A stretch of DNA of 64,000 nt from Rhizophlyctis rosea (Eukaryota > Chytridiomycota > Chytridiomycetes > Rhizophlyctidales > Rhizophlyctidaceae). The position numbers were made by a program, and so were the translations under genes. The notes beneath the pieces were generated by a model that saw only the letters and a program-made list of their open reading frames with translations, searched no databases and was not told the origin of the DNA. The stretch lies in contig JADGJC010000179.1 of the NCBI GenBank assembly GCA_027596075.1, forward strand, positions 19,149-83,148. The letters run 5' to 3'. Shown in pieces: positions 44,259-56,473 of this stretch; position 1 is the stretch's first letter, and each line of letters begins with the position of its first letter.

Positions 44259-45654
44259 ATGGACGCGGCAGCTCGCCAAGCCGTGAACCTTACCGTTCTT
44301 CGACGCCACGACCCAACAATTACTACCATATTGGACAGTTCGAGTCACGTCGTTGTGTATGACTTTGACAACAAGGGCCAAGCTTGGGTACGTGATGCTT
44401 TGCGGCCGCAGTTCGCGCACGCGAAGCTATATTATCAGTGAACTTATACATGCTTTCGCTTTTCTTCCTTTGATCTGCAGAAAAAGCTCGGAATAGAAGG
44501 AACAATTTTCATCTTCCAACGATCAATTGAACCGCAATATGGTATTTTTGTAATGAACAGACTTGGCGTGGAGAACTTTACGTCGCCGTTGAATCCGGAC
44601 ATGGAAGTGCAAATCATGGGAGATTATGTCATCTTTAGAAAAGAAGATGGTAAATTTCATATTCAACGTCTTACGTAACCATGACGAGCCTTACCATTGC
44701 ACTGTGCTGCCGAATGACGCTTACCCCGATTGACAAGAATAGATAGCGTGCAAGGACTGTGGATATATGAACCGGCAGATAGGATCCGATTGGCTCAATC
44801 CATGACAAAGTAAGGCTTTTGGTTGTGCTTGAAAAGATCCGCATCATGAGAGAACAGCCTCATCTAACGATCGGCCCACATATGAGCATAGTTACAGCCG
44901 CATAAGCCAATCTCTACCCCAATCACAACCAATACCCTCTGTTCTTCCCGGAGCGATACCACCTCAACAAATCCCACAACCCGCAGCAGCTGCGCAGCCA
45001 GTAGATATCATGGCTTTGTTCCAAAGAGCAACAGGAGCTGGACAGGACGTCAAGGGGCTCCCGGCTGGACACATGTATGGAAGTCCCGTCCATCACAATA
45101 ATGGCCCCGTTACCTACCATGTGAGTCGAAAACCGTAAGCGCTCCCTCTCCAGAAACGCGCACTCATGCACACCCCCTGCAGAGCAACCCTCACTCCCCC
45201 GCCCCACCCTTCCAATCTCAACCCATATACCCCACCTCCCAACCACCTCAACTCCACCCCGCCCAATCAACCGCCCCACCCTCAATACCCTTCTCCAGCG
45301 GCCTCTCCCCAGCCGAAGCAATCATGGTGGCCGTGGGAGCTCGAGCTCCACCAGCAGCGCCAAATATGGGTCCGTCAGCCGTGCCGCCTCAGCAGAGGCA
45401 GATCCAACAATGTCAAGATATCTGGCAGTGGCTGGAGGATTTGGCGCCTGTGTCTGGGAGGGGGACGTTGCCGGATGTGGAGTTTAGGAGACGGTTGGGG
45501 TTTCTTGTGCAGGTATGGTGCAAGAGGGGTGCCGGAGTTGGTTTTGAAATCGCCTGATGGTTTCCCAGCAATTCACTCACAACTTTTTCATTCGCAGGAT
45601 GACAATTTTGTAAATGCGATGTATCGAGCGTACCGGTGGGACCGGCCGCTGTGA
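44259..45654 (+). CDS. DCP1: mRNA decapping enzyme subunit DCP1, 326 aa
   Basis: Activator of the Dcp2 decapping enzyme in P-bodies. Exons 44259-44387, 44481-44649, 44743-44809, 44892-45120, 45183-45512, 45598-45654; 327 codons. The EVH1-like domain covers about residues 1-125: MDAAARQAVNLTVLRRHDP, SSHVVVYDFDNKGQAW, KLGIEGTIFIFQRS, YGIFVMNRLGVENF, GLWIYEPADRIRLAQSM. A Pro/Gln-rich linker follows. The C-terminal helices FRRRLGFLVQDDNFVNAMY resemble the DCP1 trimerisation segment of animals and plants, which budding yeast lacks. Start fits the family N-terminus. Confidence 0.92.
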
Positions 45655-47646
45655 TGGAATGTATTTAGACTAGCTTTCACCCTAATATGCATATTTTGTA
45701 TTTGGTTCTTTTTTCAATGTTTATACAATGCACTTTGGCGATCGCAATCTTACGAACTTGAGGTTATCTCGATTGTTGACTGATACAGAAGCGGTATCAG
45801 TTACATAAGTCGCGAGCATTGAGAGAAATGATGCATTCACCATCGGGATTCGGCAAAATTGGCGGAACTCGTAACTTGATTGCTAAACCTACGGAAAAGA
45901 TCAACCGTGAAACAAGTAGAAGCGGCATGAGACGAAAAAGCACCCAGCGGGATTGATAGAGCAGCCCCAAGTCTTTCAATGCTACATTGCACACCAAAGT
46001 CAAGAACTCTACCTCACGAAAAACGTGACGATTCCATCCATAAAGTCTGCAAAAGGGCAACAGTGGCAAATGGAGAAGTGTAGCTCAGGGCCCGTTATAG
46101 CGGTCGCTGTTGAAACAGCGCCTAGGGTCGGGTCTACAACATCCCACGGCAACGCGCTAGACTCGGCCTTCCCTTTACTGCTCTTCCCACTACCACGCTT
46201 ACCTGGAGGTCCCAATCCCCCTCATTCGTCTCTTCGATCACGGTCAAGATGTCATCGGTACAAATAAACCACCAGTTGCCGAAGCAACATCACTGTGGGT
46301 GGGTCTTCCCATCAATACTTGAATGTCGCACGATGGCGTGCTCTTGTCAATTCTTGTGACGTTGGCTGAGGTCGAAGACGAACTTGGAGTGTGAAGGTAT
46401 GTCGTTATCGCCGCAATGGCGCCGAAGCACCCATACAAGAAAAAAAGATACAAGGCGGTCAGTATGGTGAACAGAGAAGCGGGAGTCAGCAACTTGCCAA
46501 CCTCCCACAGAGGGTTGAAACTCCCAGTACCCCATACCCCACCAACCAAACCCAAGCAGGCGACATCATCCTCCGGGGCCAGCCCATCGTCTTACCAGCT
46601 TGGAAGCCAGTACCGTTCAGTCACAGAAAGGACCGATTCCTAACAGGCTCTCAAGCGAGGCTGTCGTATGCACGCCGTCTACGTTGCTGCCCAAGGATAC
46701 TTTGGGGTAAGAGGTGTGCTGACGGCGTGATAGAGTGCTGGCGTTGGAAATAATCGCTTGACGTGAATGTATGGCCCCGTCCGCGCAACCATGCTGCTTT
46801 TGAAACGTCAGTCCGGATGAGTACCGCACCTTATGGACAGGACGTTTATCATGATACCAAAGAACATCTACATCTATAACGACAACAGAAGCAAAAATTT
46901 TGCAGTACAAACACTGCCAACTACCTATACAAGCACTTCTGAGCATGCTTAAATACATTACTCAGGTCATGTTTATAATACAGACTCTGAGCCCGACTAA
47001 GTCGCCAGGTCTCAGAGCCGGCGTTCTGGACGCTTAAGCACGTTATCCCAGAACGTATGTACACATAACGGCTGTGTATAGTACAAACTCCCAAACCCAC
47101 CCACGGCAGGTGAAGGGCCGGTATTTTCAACGTCCTCCTTCAACACATGCATGCAAAAAGCAAAGCATCACCAGGGAGCTGCTTTCTCGAGGGAGTATAC
47201 GCAAGCCTGGAGTTCGAGGCCGTCTTGTAACGACATGAGATCATGCCGAACCTTGCATACTGTAGAGTATGTCTTCTGAACAGACGATGTTGAAGCTGTG
47301 AAGGTGATGTTGAAGGTGTGAAGGTGGGTTGGCGAGCCGGACCCTGCCAACCAATGATATCAGTTTTGTCTGCAGCATTGAGCAAACGAGTGTGGCGGAA
47401 TACTTATCTAATGGATTCGGCGCATGTGGCTATACCGGGAAGAAAGTTGATGGGAAACCAGAGAAAGATGCTTGTTCTCTGAGATAAGGATCGTCATTTA
47501 GCTACACCTATGGATATCGCTAGCTATCTTACCCACCCAACCTGCCGGCCCTGCCATGCCACAGCCATCTGACCCTGTCCTCCTGTCACCCAACCTTTCC
47601 CTCCCATCTCACCACTCCTTCCCACCAAATCCCACCACAACAAACA
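45655..47646. other. Region with unresolved spliced frames on the minus strand
   Basis: Between 46640 and 46080 the minus strand has fragments that look coding in different frames, including a hydrophobic segment LLTPASLFTILTALYLFFLY (46244-46555 frame) and a stretch near 46215-46290 reading WWFICTDDILTVIEET before a GTAAGC donor. I could not join them into one phase-consistent gene, and no family is recognised. The rest of the interval shows nothing. Confidence 0.25.
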
Positions 47647-48567
47647 ATGTCCTTCGCACCCTACCAACCACCCCCCGCCCCGCGCTCCGGCGGCTTCTCC
47701 TCCGGAGGCTACCAACAACTCCCCGGCAGCGGGCCCTCAGGCCCGGTCGGTGGGGGCCCATCCTCAGGCAGCGGACCGTCATTCAACAGCTCGGCATACG
47801 TCAACCCCGCCGCGGTGGAACAGGGCGGTGCTGAGAGGGTGAATAAGTACGAGACGCAGTTGCCGGTTAGGGTTGATATTGAGGCGGCGTTGTGTTATGT
47901 TTTGGGATGTGTTTCTGGTAAGGGATGCGGGATGAGTGGTTTGGGGCTGGGGCGGCGGGGTTGGGGATGGGTAGGTGGATGGCGGAGTTTACTGATATGT
48001 GCTTTTTGTGCGAGCAGCTGTTGTGTTTTTAATTTTTGAGACGAAGAACGACTATGTCCGGTATGTGTCACTCCCTTGTTGGGGGGGACGCGTTCCACCA
48101 AACCCTCGCGTATGTCTAACATCTATTTACCTCCACACCCCAGTTTCCACGCTTGGCAATCCGCTCTCACCTTTACGGCTCTATTTGTACGTCACATTGG
48201 GACACCCTAACTTCGCAAAACGCCAACCCTCCACTAACTCCGACCCCACTACACAGGGCCTCCACATCATCCTAAGCCTCATCTGGTCCGGTTTCTCCTG
48301 GCTATTCTTCATTGTCGAAATGGTTCTGATCGGATGGCTCGGGTACGTCCGATTCATTTCTCCTCCCAATGCCATACATGCCTGACCCAAATACCCTCAG
48401 GTACAACGCATACATCAACGGAGACAGTTTGGACCGATACGAAGTACCTTATGTCGGCCGCGTAAGTTGTATTGAGAATATCATCACTCATCCGCCTTAT
48501 CCTTCATGATAGCGTCCTCAAAACGTATTCGTTTCAGATTGCGGCCCGATGGGTCGACTCGGAGTAA
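47647..48567 (+). CDS. DUF4870/UPF0132-type small membrane protein, 177 aa
   Basis: Exons 47647-47917, 48018-48060, 48144-48186, 48257-48342, 48401-48461, 48538-48567; 178 codons. About 75 Gly/Ser/Pro-rich residues precede a compact membrane domain: IEAALCYVLGCVSGAAVVFL (TM1), FETKNDYVRFHAWQSALTF (conserved cytosolic motif), LHIILSLIWSGFSWLFFIVE and MVLIGWLGYNAY (TM2-3), then the conserved end RYEVPYVGRIAARWVD. The FHAWQS motif and short loop order are those of the DUF4870 (Tic20-like) family. Function in fungi is unknown. Six exons for so short a protein is typical of this window. Confidence 0.85.
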
Positions 48568-48865
48568 ATGGCGGTATCATCGCCAATTAACACACGCACA
48601 AAACCCGCTCACGCCACAATGTAACCACCCCAGCCCCCCAGCAGTCCTCCTCCCTCTCTTTGCTCTGTACCATAAGATCTGTCTCCTATTAGTGCGCAAG
48701 AAAAAGTATATATACATATTTTCTCTCCTCTTTTGATATGCAAAACTAGGCGCTTCCCCGTTTCTTCGGTCTTTTTGAAAAGGTGATTATGGGTATGGGT
48801 TTTGGTTGCAAGTTGCGTTGATGCGAGGAGAGATGGGATGCTATGTACGATGTAGAAAGGTGTGT

Positions 48866-50116
48866 TTATATCCGCAGATTCAGTATACTGCGGACGTCGT
48901 CTGTGAATCTTAGTGCGTCGAGGAAGGGCAGGAGGTCTAGGAGGGCTTCATCTTTTGGATCGGATATCCAGCCTTCGATTGGGATGCCGTTATCTTTCGA
49001 GGGGTTGATTGGGTTAGGCCGAGCAGCGTCCTGAGACAAGATGTAAGGGAAGACTAAACCGCAAGAAAGAGGGAGCGTACCAGGATTCTTCTGAAACGAC
49101 ACTGGCGAATTATCCACCAAACAAACATTCCGCAAATCCTTCTCGATGATTTGGAGGTCTTTTACGTATATTCCGCCGATTTGTGTACAGGCCTGTGGGG
49201 TATCGGACACATGATCAGATATATCATTTTCGCATTCTTAGCTGAATGTGCAGCAAGTGATTTCAAATAAACTATGTGGGATGTAGGATCCTACCTGTCT
49301 GAAATACCGTTGAGAGATCATGACGCGACCACAATCCAACCAATCGATTACAGGGTCTGCGTATTCGGGCATGGAGGCTGTGAAGATTACTACGTTGTAC
49401 CATTTTGATACCTGGGAGTTCAAGGTTTGCGTGAATGTTAGTTTCCGTTTGCAAATAGGTAAGGCCCCCCGCCAATGGCAAGTTTCGGCAACAATACATA
49501 CCGTCTTAAGGAACAAATCGCAATACGGCCGCTTATACACATAGTACAGACACACATGTTTCTCCACAAGAACTTCAATCATATGATCATGATTCCTAGA
49601 TCCCCGCGACGTCGAATGGATCAACGTCTCATCCAAGTCCAGCACTAAGGTCTTCCTCGCGGGAGGAGACGCAGCTGGACTTCGCTGCACTGCTCGTGCA
49701 ACCCGTTCCTTCCCCCACGGTCGTATCCGCGCGGCTGTGCGCGTGGTCTGCAACGCGGAGACGTCGGAAGCGTTCGAGTCGGAGTCTGTTACGCTTCCTG
49801 AGGAAGAGCCTGCTCCGCCGTCTGAGGAGGAGGAGAGGCCGGCTTGTTTTTCTTTTATTCTTCGGGAGCGGCGGAGGGGGGTTGTGGTGCCGTTTGGTGT
49901 GGGGGAGGAGGAAGGTTGGCGGGTGCATCTGGAGGTGCGAGTGGAGGATGGTTTGGTGGGTTTTTTGGGGAGGTGGGATTGGAGGGATTTCGGGGTGTAG
50001 TTTGAAGGGAGGAAGGAGAGGAACCAGACTATGTAGGTCCAGAAGGTTGCGGTGAGGGTGTCCATGAGGCAGGGGGAGGTCGGACGTGCTTCTCTGGATG
50101 GTTGGTGCAGACTCAT
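48866..50116 (-). CDS. NEM1: Nem1/CTDNEP1 (Dullard)-type nuclear-envelope phosphatase, 323 aa
   Basis: Catalytic subunit that with Spo7 dephosphorylates lipin/Pah1 at the nuclear envelope and ER. Exons (minus): 50116-49502, 49411-49295, 49192-49081, 48993-48866; 324 codons. A hydrophobic anchor spans about residues 22-38 (TATFWTYIVWFLSFL). A Ser/Arg-rich linker follows. The HAD/FCP-type phosphatase domain has KTLVLDLDETLIHS (DLDET at 160-164), KRPYCDLFLKTV, YNVVIFTASMPEYADPVID, RYFRQACTQIGGIYVKDL, NVCLVDNSPVSFQ and LLDLLPFLDAL. ATG 50116 is chosen because the longer frame begins only at TTG and reads through the 5' UTR. The last intron uses a GAAAG acceptor that is needed to keep the NPDNGIPI block. 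Confidence 0.92.
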
Positions 50117-50628
50117 GCTGGATTGTTTATTCAACGGTGTTTGGTGTTGAAGCCTGCGGCGCTTGGAGGCTATCGCGCAGTTGGGGCACCAGTCGGCGCC
50201 GACGGGACGGTTCTTCAAATGTATACTCGAAGGGAGGTCGCTTTCCAGCGTTGATACTAAATTGAAGGAGATCTGTTTCGGAACTGGCTGCAAATGAAGA
50301 GTGTAGGGTGGGAGGGTTTGTGGGAGCAAGAGGAGAGTGGTCAATGGTGGATGCAAGATGGGCTCCGGCCTTGCTGCGTGTGCAGGCGTGTCCGTTCACC
50401 CGTTCGGTCAAGCCCCCACCCAGTCAGCGCCACCACAAGCCAGGTCAATTGCAAATTAAGGGTCCTAAAAGGAAGACCATATTTAACACCAGAAAACAGA
50501 TGTATTCGAGCAGCGAGAAGCGGGTGCAGAATCTCAAGTCTGGACAATCAAGGGTCCGCTTGCACAAACTGATTGTTCATTCATTAGTCCTTCATTCCAG
50601 CATCCTCCCATGCTTTGAATGTAAACAA

Positions 50629-50645
50629 CCCCCCCCCCCCCCCCC
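50629..50645. repeat. C17 homopolymer tract
   Basis: Seventeen consecutive C bases followed by TCCCCC. 50117-50901 otherwise holds only the NEM1 promoter region and no supported gene. Confidence 0.8.
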
Positions 50646-50901
50646 TCCCCCATGAACGATCGCATTGTGACAGCTTTCAACAATTTGAATATAAGATTTC
50701 TCGGGAAATCATTGAATTGAGCCCAGACAGGTTACGTAGAAGGAGGCGAATGCTGTTTTCCGTCGCACGGCGTGAGCTGACTACAGAGCATCAGGTCGAA
50801 CAGCCAACCACCAATGGGAGTGCCCATGCCCACTCGTGCTTGGTGGCACAGTCATAATATCATGGCATGTCATCAACGCATCCACAATCAGGGCAAGGTA
50901 A

Positions 50902-50984
50902 GTCCCAATGGCTGAGTGGTTCGGCGTCGCAATCTGCATCCTCGTGGGTGTGGGTTCGGCTCCGGCCCAGCCCCTCATTTTTTT
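50902..50984 (+). other. tRNA-derived pol III element: A box, B box and T-run terminator without a cloverleaf
   Basis: A-box-like TGGCTGAGTGGT at 50909-50920, B-box-like GGGTTCGGCTCC at 50952-50963 (spacing as in tRNA genes) and a T7 run at 50978-50984. The acceptor ends do not pair and the T arm has a mismatch, so this is a degenerate tRNA or SINE-like head rather than a tRNA gene. Confidence 0.45.
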
Positions 50985-51162
50985 CAATTTTTTTTCAATG
51001 AATCTGTGAGCATCGAAAGAGTGAGTCCCTTCCGTTCAAATTGTCTGCTTGCTTTCAAATGTCAGTGTTTGTCGGTAACTTTCGAACTGCCGACATCCCT
51101 ATTGAAACGTGTAGGTGAGGTAGATCATCTGTTATCGTCGACTGAAGGGGCACTTATCAGAA

Positions 51163-51831
51163 TCAAATCATCCCGCACGAACATGTTTGGCCCAGATCGG
51201 AAGTGTTAAGGGCACACAGTTTAACGTCCGTTATGGCAACCATATCGCATCCAACAAGTTGCGGATCAAGATGTGCCGCGACGTCATTGCTTCTTCCAGC
51301 AATGGTTGTGCTGTACAACTGCACAGTACTGGCATCAAAATTAGTTTTGCATGGTTTACATGTCGCGGTCAATTTACTGAGAATATTGGTATCTGTTTTC
51401 CAAACAATCTCACTGCATTCGTCATCAGATTGGTGACAGTCTACCTGTACGTTGAAGTCATTCCCGGCAGGCATCAACAAGAAGCTATTTGGTATATCGT
51501 CGTGCAGAAGATTGCTGACATTGTGTTCTTATGGAGATTATGCTGGTGCTCTAGTTGCTCTAGTTGCTCTGGATCCCCCTCTGAGTCCTCTGCACTCTCT
51601 GCGGCTCTGCCCAGCTGCCTCTTCCCTTTGAGACCCTGGCGTGAAAAAGCCACAGGTCCGGAGTTCTGGACCTGAATCTGATTGCAATTTGCAAGTTGTT
51701 TGCAGATTGCTTGCATCCACCTTGCATCCAATTGGTGCTAAAAATGTTTGCAAACAGTGGATCCCTTGATGGCTATTGCATAGTGCCGGGAGACACACCT
51801 CCGCAAAGCTGACTTGCTGGATCACCGCCAT
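51163..51831 (-). CDS. Candidate cysteine-rich protein of unknown function, two exons
   Basis: ATG 51831 opens a frame (MAVIQQVSFAEVCLPALC) with regularly spaced cysteines to about 51674. A GTCCAG donor at about 51672 can join to an AAG acceptor at about 51527, giving a phase-consistent continuation HNVSNLLHDDIPNSFLLMPA and on to a Cys-containing C-terminus (ATCKPCKTNFD, VGCDMVAITDVKLC, QTCSCGMI) ending at TGA 51163. About 170 residues, at least 12 Cys. No signal peptide is clear, though an upstream exon could supply one. A long open frame on the opposite strand overlaps it. The donor is weak, so the model is tentative. Confidence 0.3.
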
Positions 51832-52072
51832 CTACCATCTCATCTGCCATCTGAAGCCCACCTTCCATAGATGCCTTCCTTATCTTTAGTCCTCAATCGT
51901 GCCTTTGAGTTTTGCTTCTCCTCGACTTGTGTGCACTTGACACATTGTGGTAAGGGAGCTTGGGCATCCCCACCAAGCTGCAACGCACCAATTACCCGAC
52001 GACAGTCTACCTGACACGACGTGACCATTGCTTTTCAATTCCCGCCCTCCAAAGTCGTAGAAACACAGAATA

Positions 52073-52475
52073 ATGTCGGGACCTAGCTGGACAAGAAGCC
52101 GGTCGAGTGGCCGAGCTGATAGCACGAATCGGACGGACCAGTATGTAATGCCCTTTCACGCCCACCAAACACATTCTGACTCGTCGATGATTTCACCAGC
52201 TCCAAAGCATCGAATCGCGCATAGATTATCAGAGGTCGCCTTTGAGGAAATCTGATGGGAGCGCGTGGACTGATCTGTGCGCATCGTTACTTCCAGAGAC
52301 CTAAACCTGTATGTTGATCACGTCCATGTTCCTCCGGGATCACCAGGAAACCTCTTCTAACCCAAACCTTCAGACTATACACAGAAAGTTTCAGATAAGC
52401 CGGTGCACCAAGTCACGAGGAGCACCGTAGAAGCCCAGCACGTCAAATCAATAATCGGCCGAATTTAAGGTCCGC
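52073..52475 (+). CDS. Candidate short spliced gene, Ser/Arg-rich, unknown
   Basis: ATG 52073 opens MSGPSWTRSRSSGRADS and reaches a GTATGT donor at 52142. Joined to an AAAG acceptor near 52206, the frame continues IDYQRSPLRKSDGSAWTD to TAA at about 52307. A further block at about 52376-52468 reads YTQKVSDKPVHQVTRSTVEA in another phase before a stop. I could not find a donor that links the two blocks. No family recognised. The remainder to 52993 shows nothing. Confidence 0.25.
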
Positions 52476-52993
52476 AAGAAAGCAGCGTCTTCTAAGCATG
52501 GCAGACAGAGGGTAGCTTCATTCGATGGATAACGCGCGCTCGCGCGTTCGTCGAGGAGATGAGGAGATGAGCATGGCGTTAATATGTGGGATTTAGGTAT
52601 ATTTACTTGCCTTGCGATGATTCGGGAGGATGTAAACAAACGGAATGTAAACAAACGGCGTGGTGGGAATGTGTGGTTGCCATGTAACCGAAAATAAGGC
52701 AGAGGATTTATCGGAGAGAGAATCGCCAAGTGTATGACTCACGCAAGCAGGGCTTATTTGAAGTGTGGCCCATGCGAAGATCTATTGTGGTTTGGTGATA
52801 GTCTGGGATGGACGGGGGTGGCAAAGTTGATTGACGAACGTGAATGACCTGCAGTTAAGCATATATGCCCCCTTCTCATCCCTCCCTCTTGTTCTTCCCT
52901 TCCGCACCAGTATTTTTGCGACTTTCTAGCAAAACTTACGCTGGTCATTCATACACCGGAAATTGTTACGTCTCCCTCACAACGATCAACACC

Positions 52994-55900
52994 ATGGGCT
53001 TCTTTGATTGGCCACGTGCGAAGCATATTGGGCCGTACGAGGTTACGCGCAAAGTCGGGGCAGGCGCATACGGAACGGTAACGTTTGCGTACGACCCTGA
53101 GAATTGGCGTAATGTGAGTAATGTGTGAGGGCCAGGGTTCCACACTCATAGGCCAGAGAATGGGGTCTTGAGGTCATCGCGCGCTACACGCATTGAATGG
53201 GGGTTTCAACATTACATCACGATTGGAAGATTGCAGTTTCTCACCTTCTTGCCGCTTTCATCCCAATAGGTCGCCATCAAGCAGTCTCGAAAATGCTGGT
53301 ACAGGAAAGACGTGGAGGACGCCGCCAAGAGCGAGATCGCTCTTTTGAAGGTAATAAGGCGATGCTTACGCAAGTTTTTGCTTACATATCGCCATTGCGA
53401 CCGTTGCTGATGCGAATTACATATCATGATCAGGCTCTTCCGCCGCACAGGTTCGTACTGAAATTCATTGACTCTTTCGAAACGAAAAGCAAAGTAAATA
53501 TGGTGACCGAGTTTTGTGAAGGTAAGGCAGTTGTCATAGTCGGATGGCTGTGTCAGCTCTCGGGACGAGCTGCAACTAAGAGAATGTCATATCAAAACAA
53601 AATCTTCAGGGGGCGATCTTGGTGACTTGATTGCGGAGAGGGGAAGTCTGCTGGAGCCCCAAGCTGCAAGGATGTTTGCGGAGATTTTGAAGGGTATGTC
53701 TCATATGAGCTCATGCGTCTTCTCTATCATCGCTAACAATGTTCCTATTCCAGGTGTGGAGCACTTGCACTCCCACGGCGTCGCCCACCGCGACATCAAG
53801 CCGCACAACATTCTTCTGGACCGTAAAGGGCATGTGAGGCTGGCGGATTTCGGTGCGTCTTGGCGGTGCGGGCCGCGCGGTTGGACGGACGAGCACTGTG
53901 GGACGACGCTGTACATGGCCCCCGAAATGCTCTTGCGCTGCGTAAGTGTTTTCTGATTAAGGGTTGGGCGATGTACATGTTAAGGAATGGTACTGAACTT
54001 CCGTATGGTGCTGCACAGACATATTATGTGATGCCGACGGACTTCTGGGCGTTGGGTGTTACTTTGGTAAGTTTCTCTCCTCTTACACCTGTTGCATATG
54101 TACTGTTGACGCTAACTCCTTCACCCATCCTAGTTCAAGATGGTGACGGGCACTTACCCATACCGGGACCCGGAAAACCCCAAGGAGGATTTTGAGCCGT
54201 TCTTCGATTACATTGAGCGATCGGAAGTTGTGTATCCGTCGACTTTGAGTCCGGATGCGGTGGATTTGATCAAGAAGCTCCTCGACAAGAGCCCACGGCA
54301 TCGTGCCACCATGGAGGTGGTCAAGAAACACCCGTAAGTTTTTCGATGTTTGTCAGGGTTCGACTTGAGTCTAATCATTGATTCTGTCCATTCCTGCGTC
54401 ACTCAGGTTTCTCAAGAAGCATTGGGCTTTGTTGGGATACGATCCTGAGGAGGACGCCTCGCCATCGTCGATTCCGTCGCCGGGTCCTACGCCGTCAGAA
54501 ACAACCTCCCAACAATCGTCGACCCAGTCGGAAGCCGACTCCAAAGTCGTCTGCAAGCTCTTCTGCAAGCACTGCAATGCGGTGGTGTGCACGCGTGGGA
54601 GAGAGTTTAAGATGTGGTCTGAGCCGGACGACGTGGTGTATTCCATGGAGTGGACGGATCCGGAAGAGGTGCCCACTGGGCTTGAGCTGAAGGATCGCCA
54701 TTACGTAAACTGCACGTGAGTAATGCGACATGATGTGCGCTCTTTGTGTGGAGGCGTGCTTTTATGGACGTGTCACTGAGTTTGTTATTTGCATTTGAAC
54801 TTTCCACAACAGATGTATGTGCTTCGAGGCAGCATGCTTTGGCTGTGGAGAGGTCATCGGGTTCAAAATGGCTGTACCGTGCGATGATTGCAGGGAAAAC
54901 TACGAGCAAGGTATGACTTCTACCTTACGCTTTTCGTGCTGTCTATCACTGATGTCTAACCATGTTTTTAATCATCAGGTCATATGTATATGTTCCTCTC
55001 CTGGGGTGTACGACCCGCCCGTCCCAAGCCGCAAGCCGCTCAATCCCAACAGCAGTCGCAACAACAACAACACGGTGTTCAGCGACAAGATTGTTCCGCT
55101 GGCAGCGAAACCCTCTGCTCGACCGCTTCTCCTTGTGCGGAACAGGAACACAACGATAAGACGTCGTTTTGTTCAAAGACAAAGTCCTCATCCTCCTCTG
55201 CAACCGCCACAACCCTCGTCCCTCAAGCGCAGCCTTCCAATGGTGATGCCGCTACCAAGACCCGGACGGACGACTCGGAATTGCGTGAAACCGAGTCCGC
55301 GGTGGAATGGAGTCCTTCGCAGAGTACTGCGACACAAGAATCTGGCGTCCCGCTATTCACTACCGCAGCTGAATTTGCGACAGCGTTGTCGAGCATCTTC
55401 GACATTGGCAATATTATCTCGCTTGATGCGGCGGATGCCAGCAACGAAGTGACGGGCGACGCCAGCGGGCTGCAAGCCTATTCGACAAAGTGTGATTGGG
55501 TGTACGTATGCTTGGAGGGCGTTGTGTGGATGTTTGGTGGTTTTGTGTATGAGGTGAGGTTTTACGGAGGTATGTACATTCATTTGTCTTTTGTTGTTAG
55601 TTATCTGATGATTAATGGTTCTTTCGCTTGCATTAGTGTCGTTCCGTCTCAACATCACGACCTTCGCCATGACGAAGCATGCATCTTACTCGTCCTCCAC
55701 CTCCTCCACCTCCTCGAACTCTCGTTGCGTCGTTATCACGACATCCACCATCACGAAGCAAGCATATCCTTCCTCCTCTTCGGATTCTCGTCCTGTCGGT
55801 ATCACGACATCCGCCATGACGAAGCAAGCATCTTCTTCCTCCTCTTCGGATTCTCGTCCTGTTGGTATCACAACCTTCGCCATGACGAAGCAAGCATCTT

Positions 55901-56472
55901 CCTCCTCCTCGAACTTCCGTCGCGTCGGTATCACGACTTCCAGCATGACGAAGCAAGCATCTTCCTCCTCCTCCGTGGAGTCTTGCCGCCTCCGACGTGA
56001 TCTTCTCCGCCGTGAAGGATCCTCATCCAGCACCACGGCTGCATCCGCTCGCGCATACCTAATACGTGCCGCCCTTCCACCCTACATCTTCCTCTTCGGC
56101 GGCGAAACAAGTATCATCCGCCGGCTCCTCCAACCGTCATTCGCCCCATACCCAACTGTCGCCACCTTGCCGCTCTACACGATCTCTTTCGGCGACGAGA
56201 TCCTCACCCCCACATCGCCGGTTCAGTCCGGGTCGGAGCACCCGCCGTCTGAGAAACCGTTGGATATCGATGTTGGCCGTGACGCCGCTGGGGCTCAATC
56301 AAAGAAGCGGTCGTTCTGGAAACATTACCAGGCGAAGGTCAAAGTCGCGGCTAGGAAGGTTGCGACCAAGGTTCTTGGGAGCGGGACCGGGAGGGCGGGG
56401 TTGAGGGCGTTGGGGAGGGGGGTTCGTCGGTTTGTTCAAAGGGAAACGTTTGGGGGGTGGGGGATAGATTAG
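52994..56472 (+). CDS. Protein kinase fused to a FAM72 domain, 880 aa, 11 exons
   Basis: Exons 52994-53113, 53270-53350, 53434-53521, 53610-53693, 53754-53941, 54019-54066, 54134-54333, 54407-54715, 54813-54910, 54979-55569, 55637-56472; 881 codons, every phase consistent. Kinase domain (about 12-275): [13 protein letters not shown] (Lys44), HRDIKPHN (Asp138), ADFGAS (Asp156), [25 protein letters not shown]72 domain (about 317-430): [16 protein letters not shown], then [22 protein letters not shown] and [11 protein letters not shown], matching the zinc-binding cysteine order and the GHFWMF end of animal FAM72. The C-terminal 450 residues are low-complexity with about five 20-residue repeats. 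FAM72A in mammals binds and antagonises the uracil glycosylase UNG2. A role of the fusion is unknown. Confidence 0.85.
55660..55985 (+). repeat. Coding minisatellite, about five 60-base units
   Basis: Inside the last exon of the kinase-FAM72 gene, units of about 57-66 bases code variations of [17 protein letters not shown]. Neighbouring units are nearly identical, indicating recent expansion. Confidence 0.75.
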
Positions 56473-56473
56473 T

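Noticed and set aside
51187..51675. 162-residue plus-strand open frame
   Set aside because: Begins only at TTG, has no family motif, and lies opposite a more protein-like spliced frame; kept neither as a gene.
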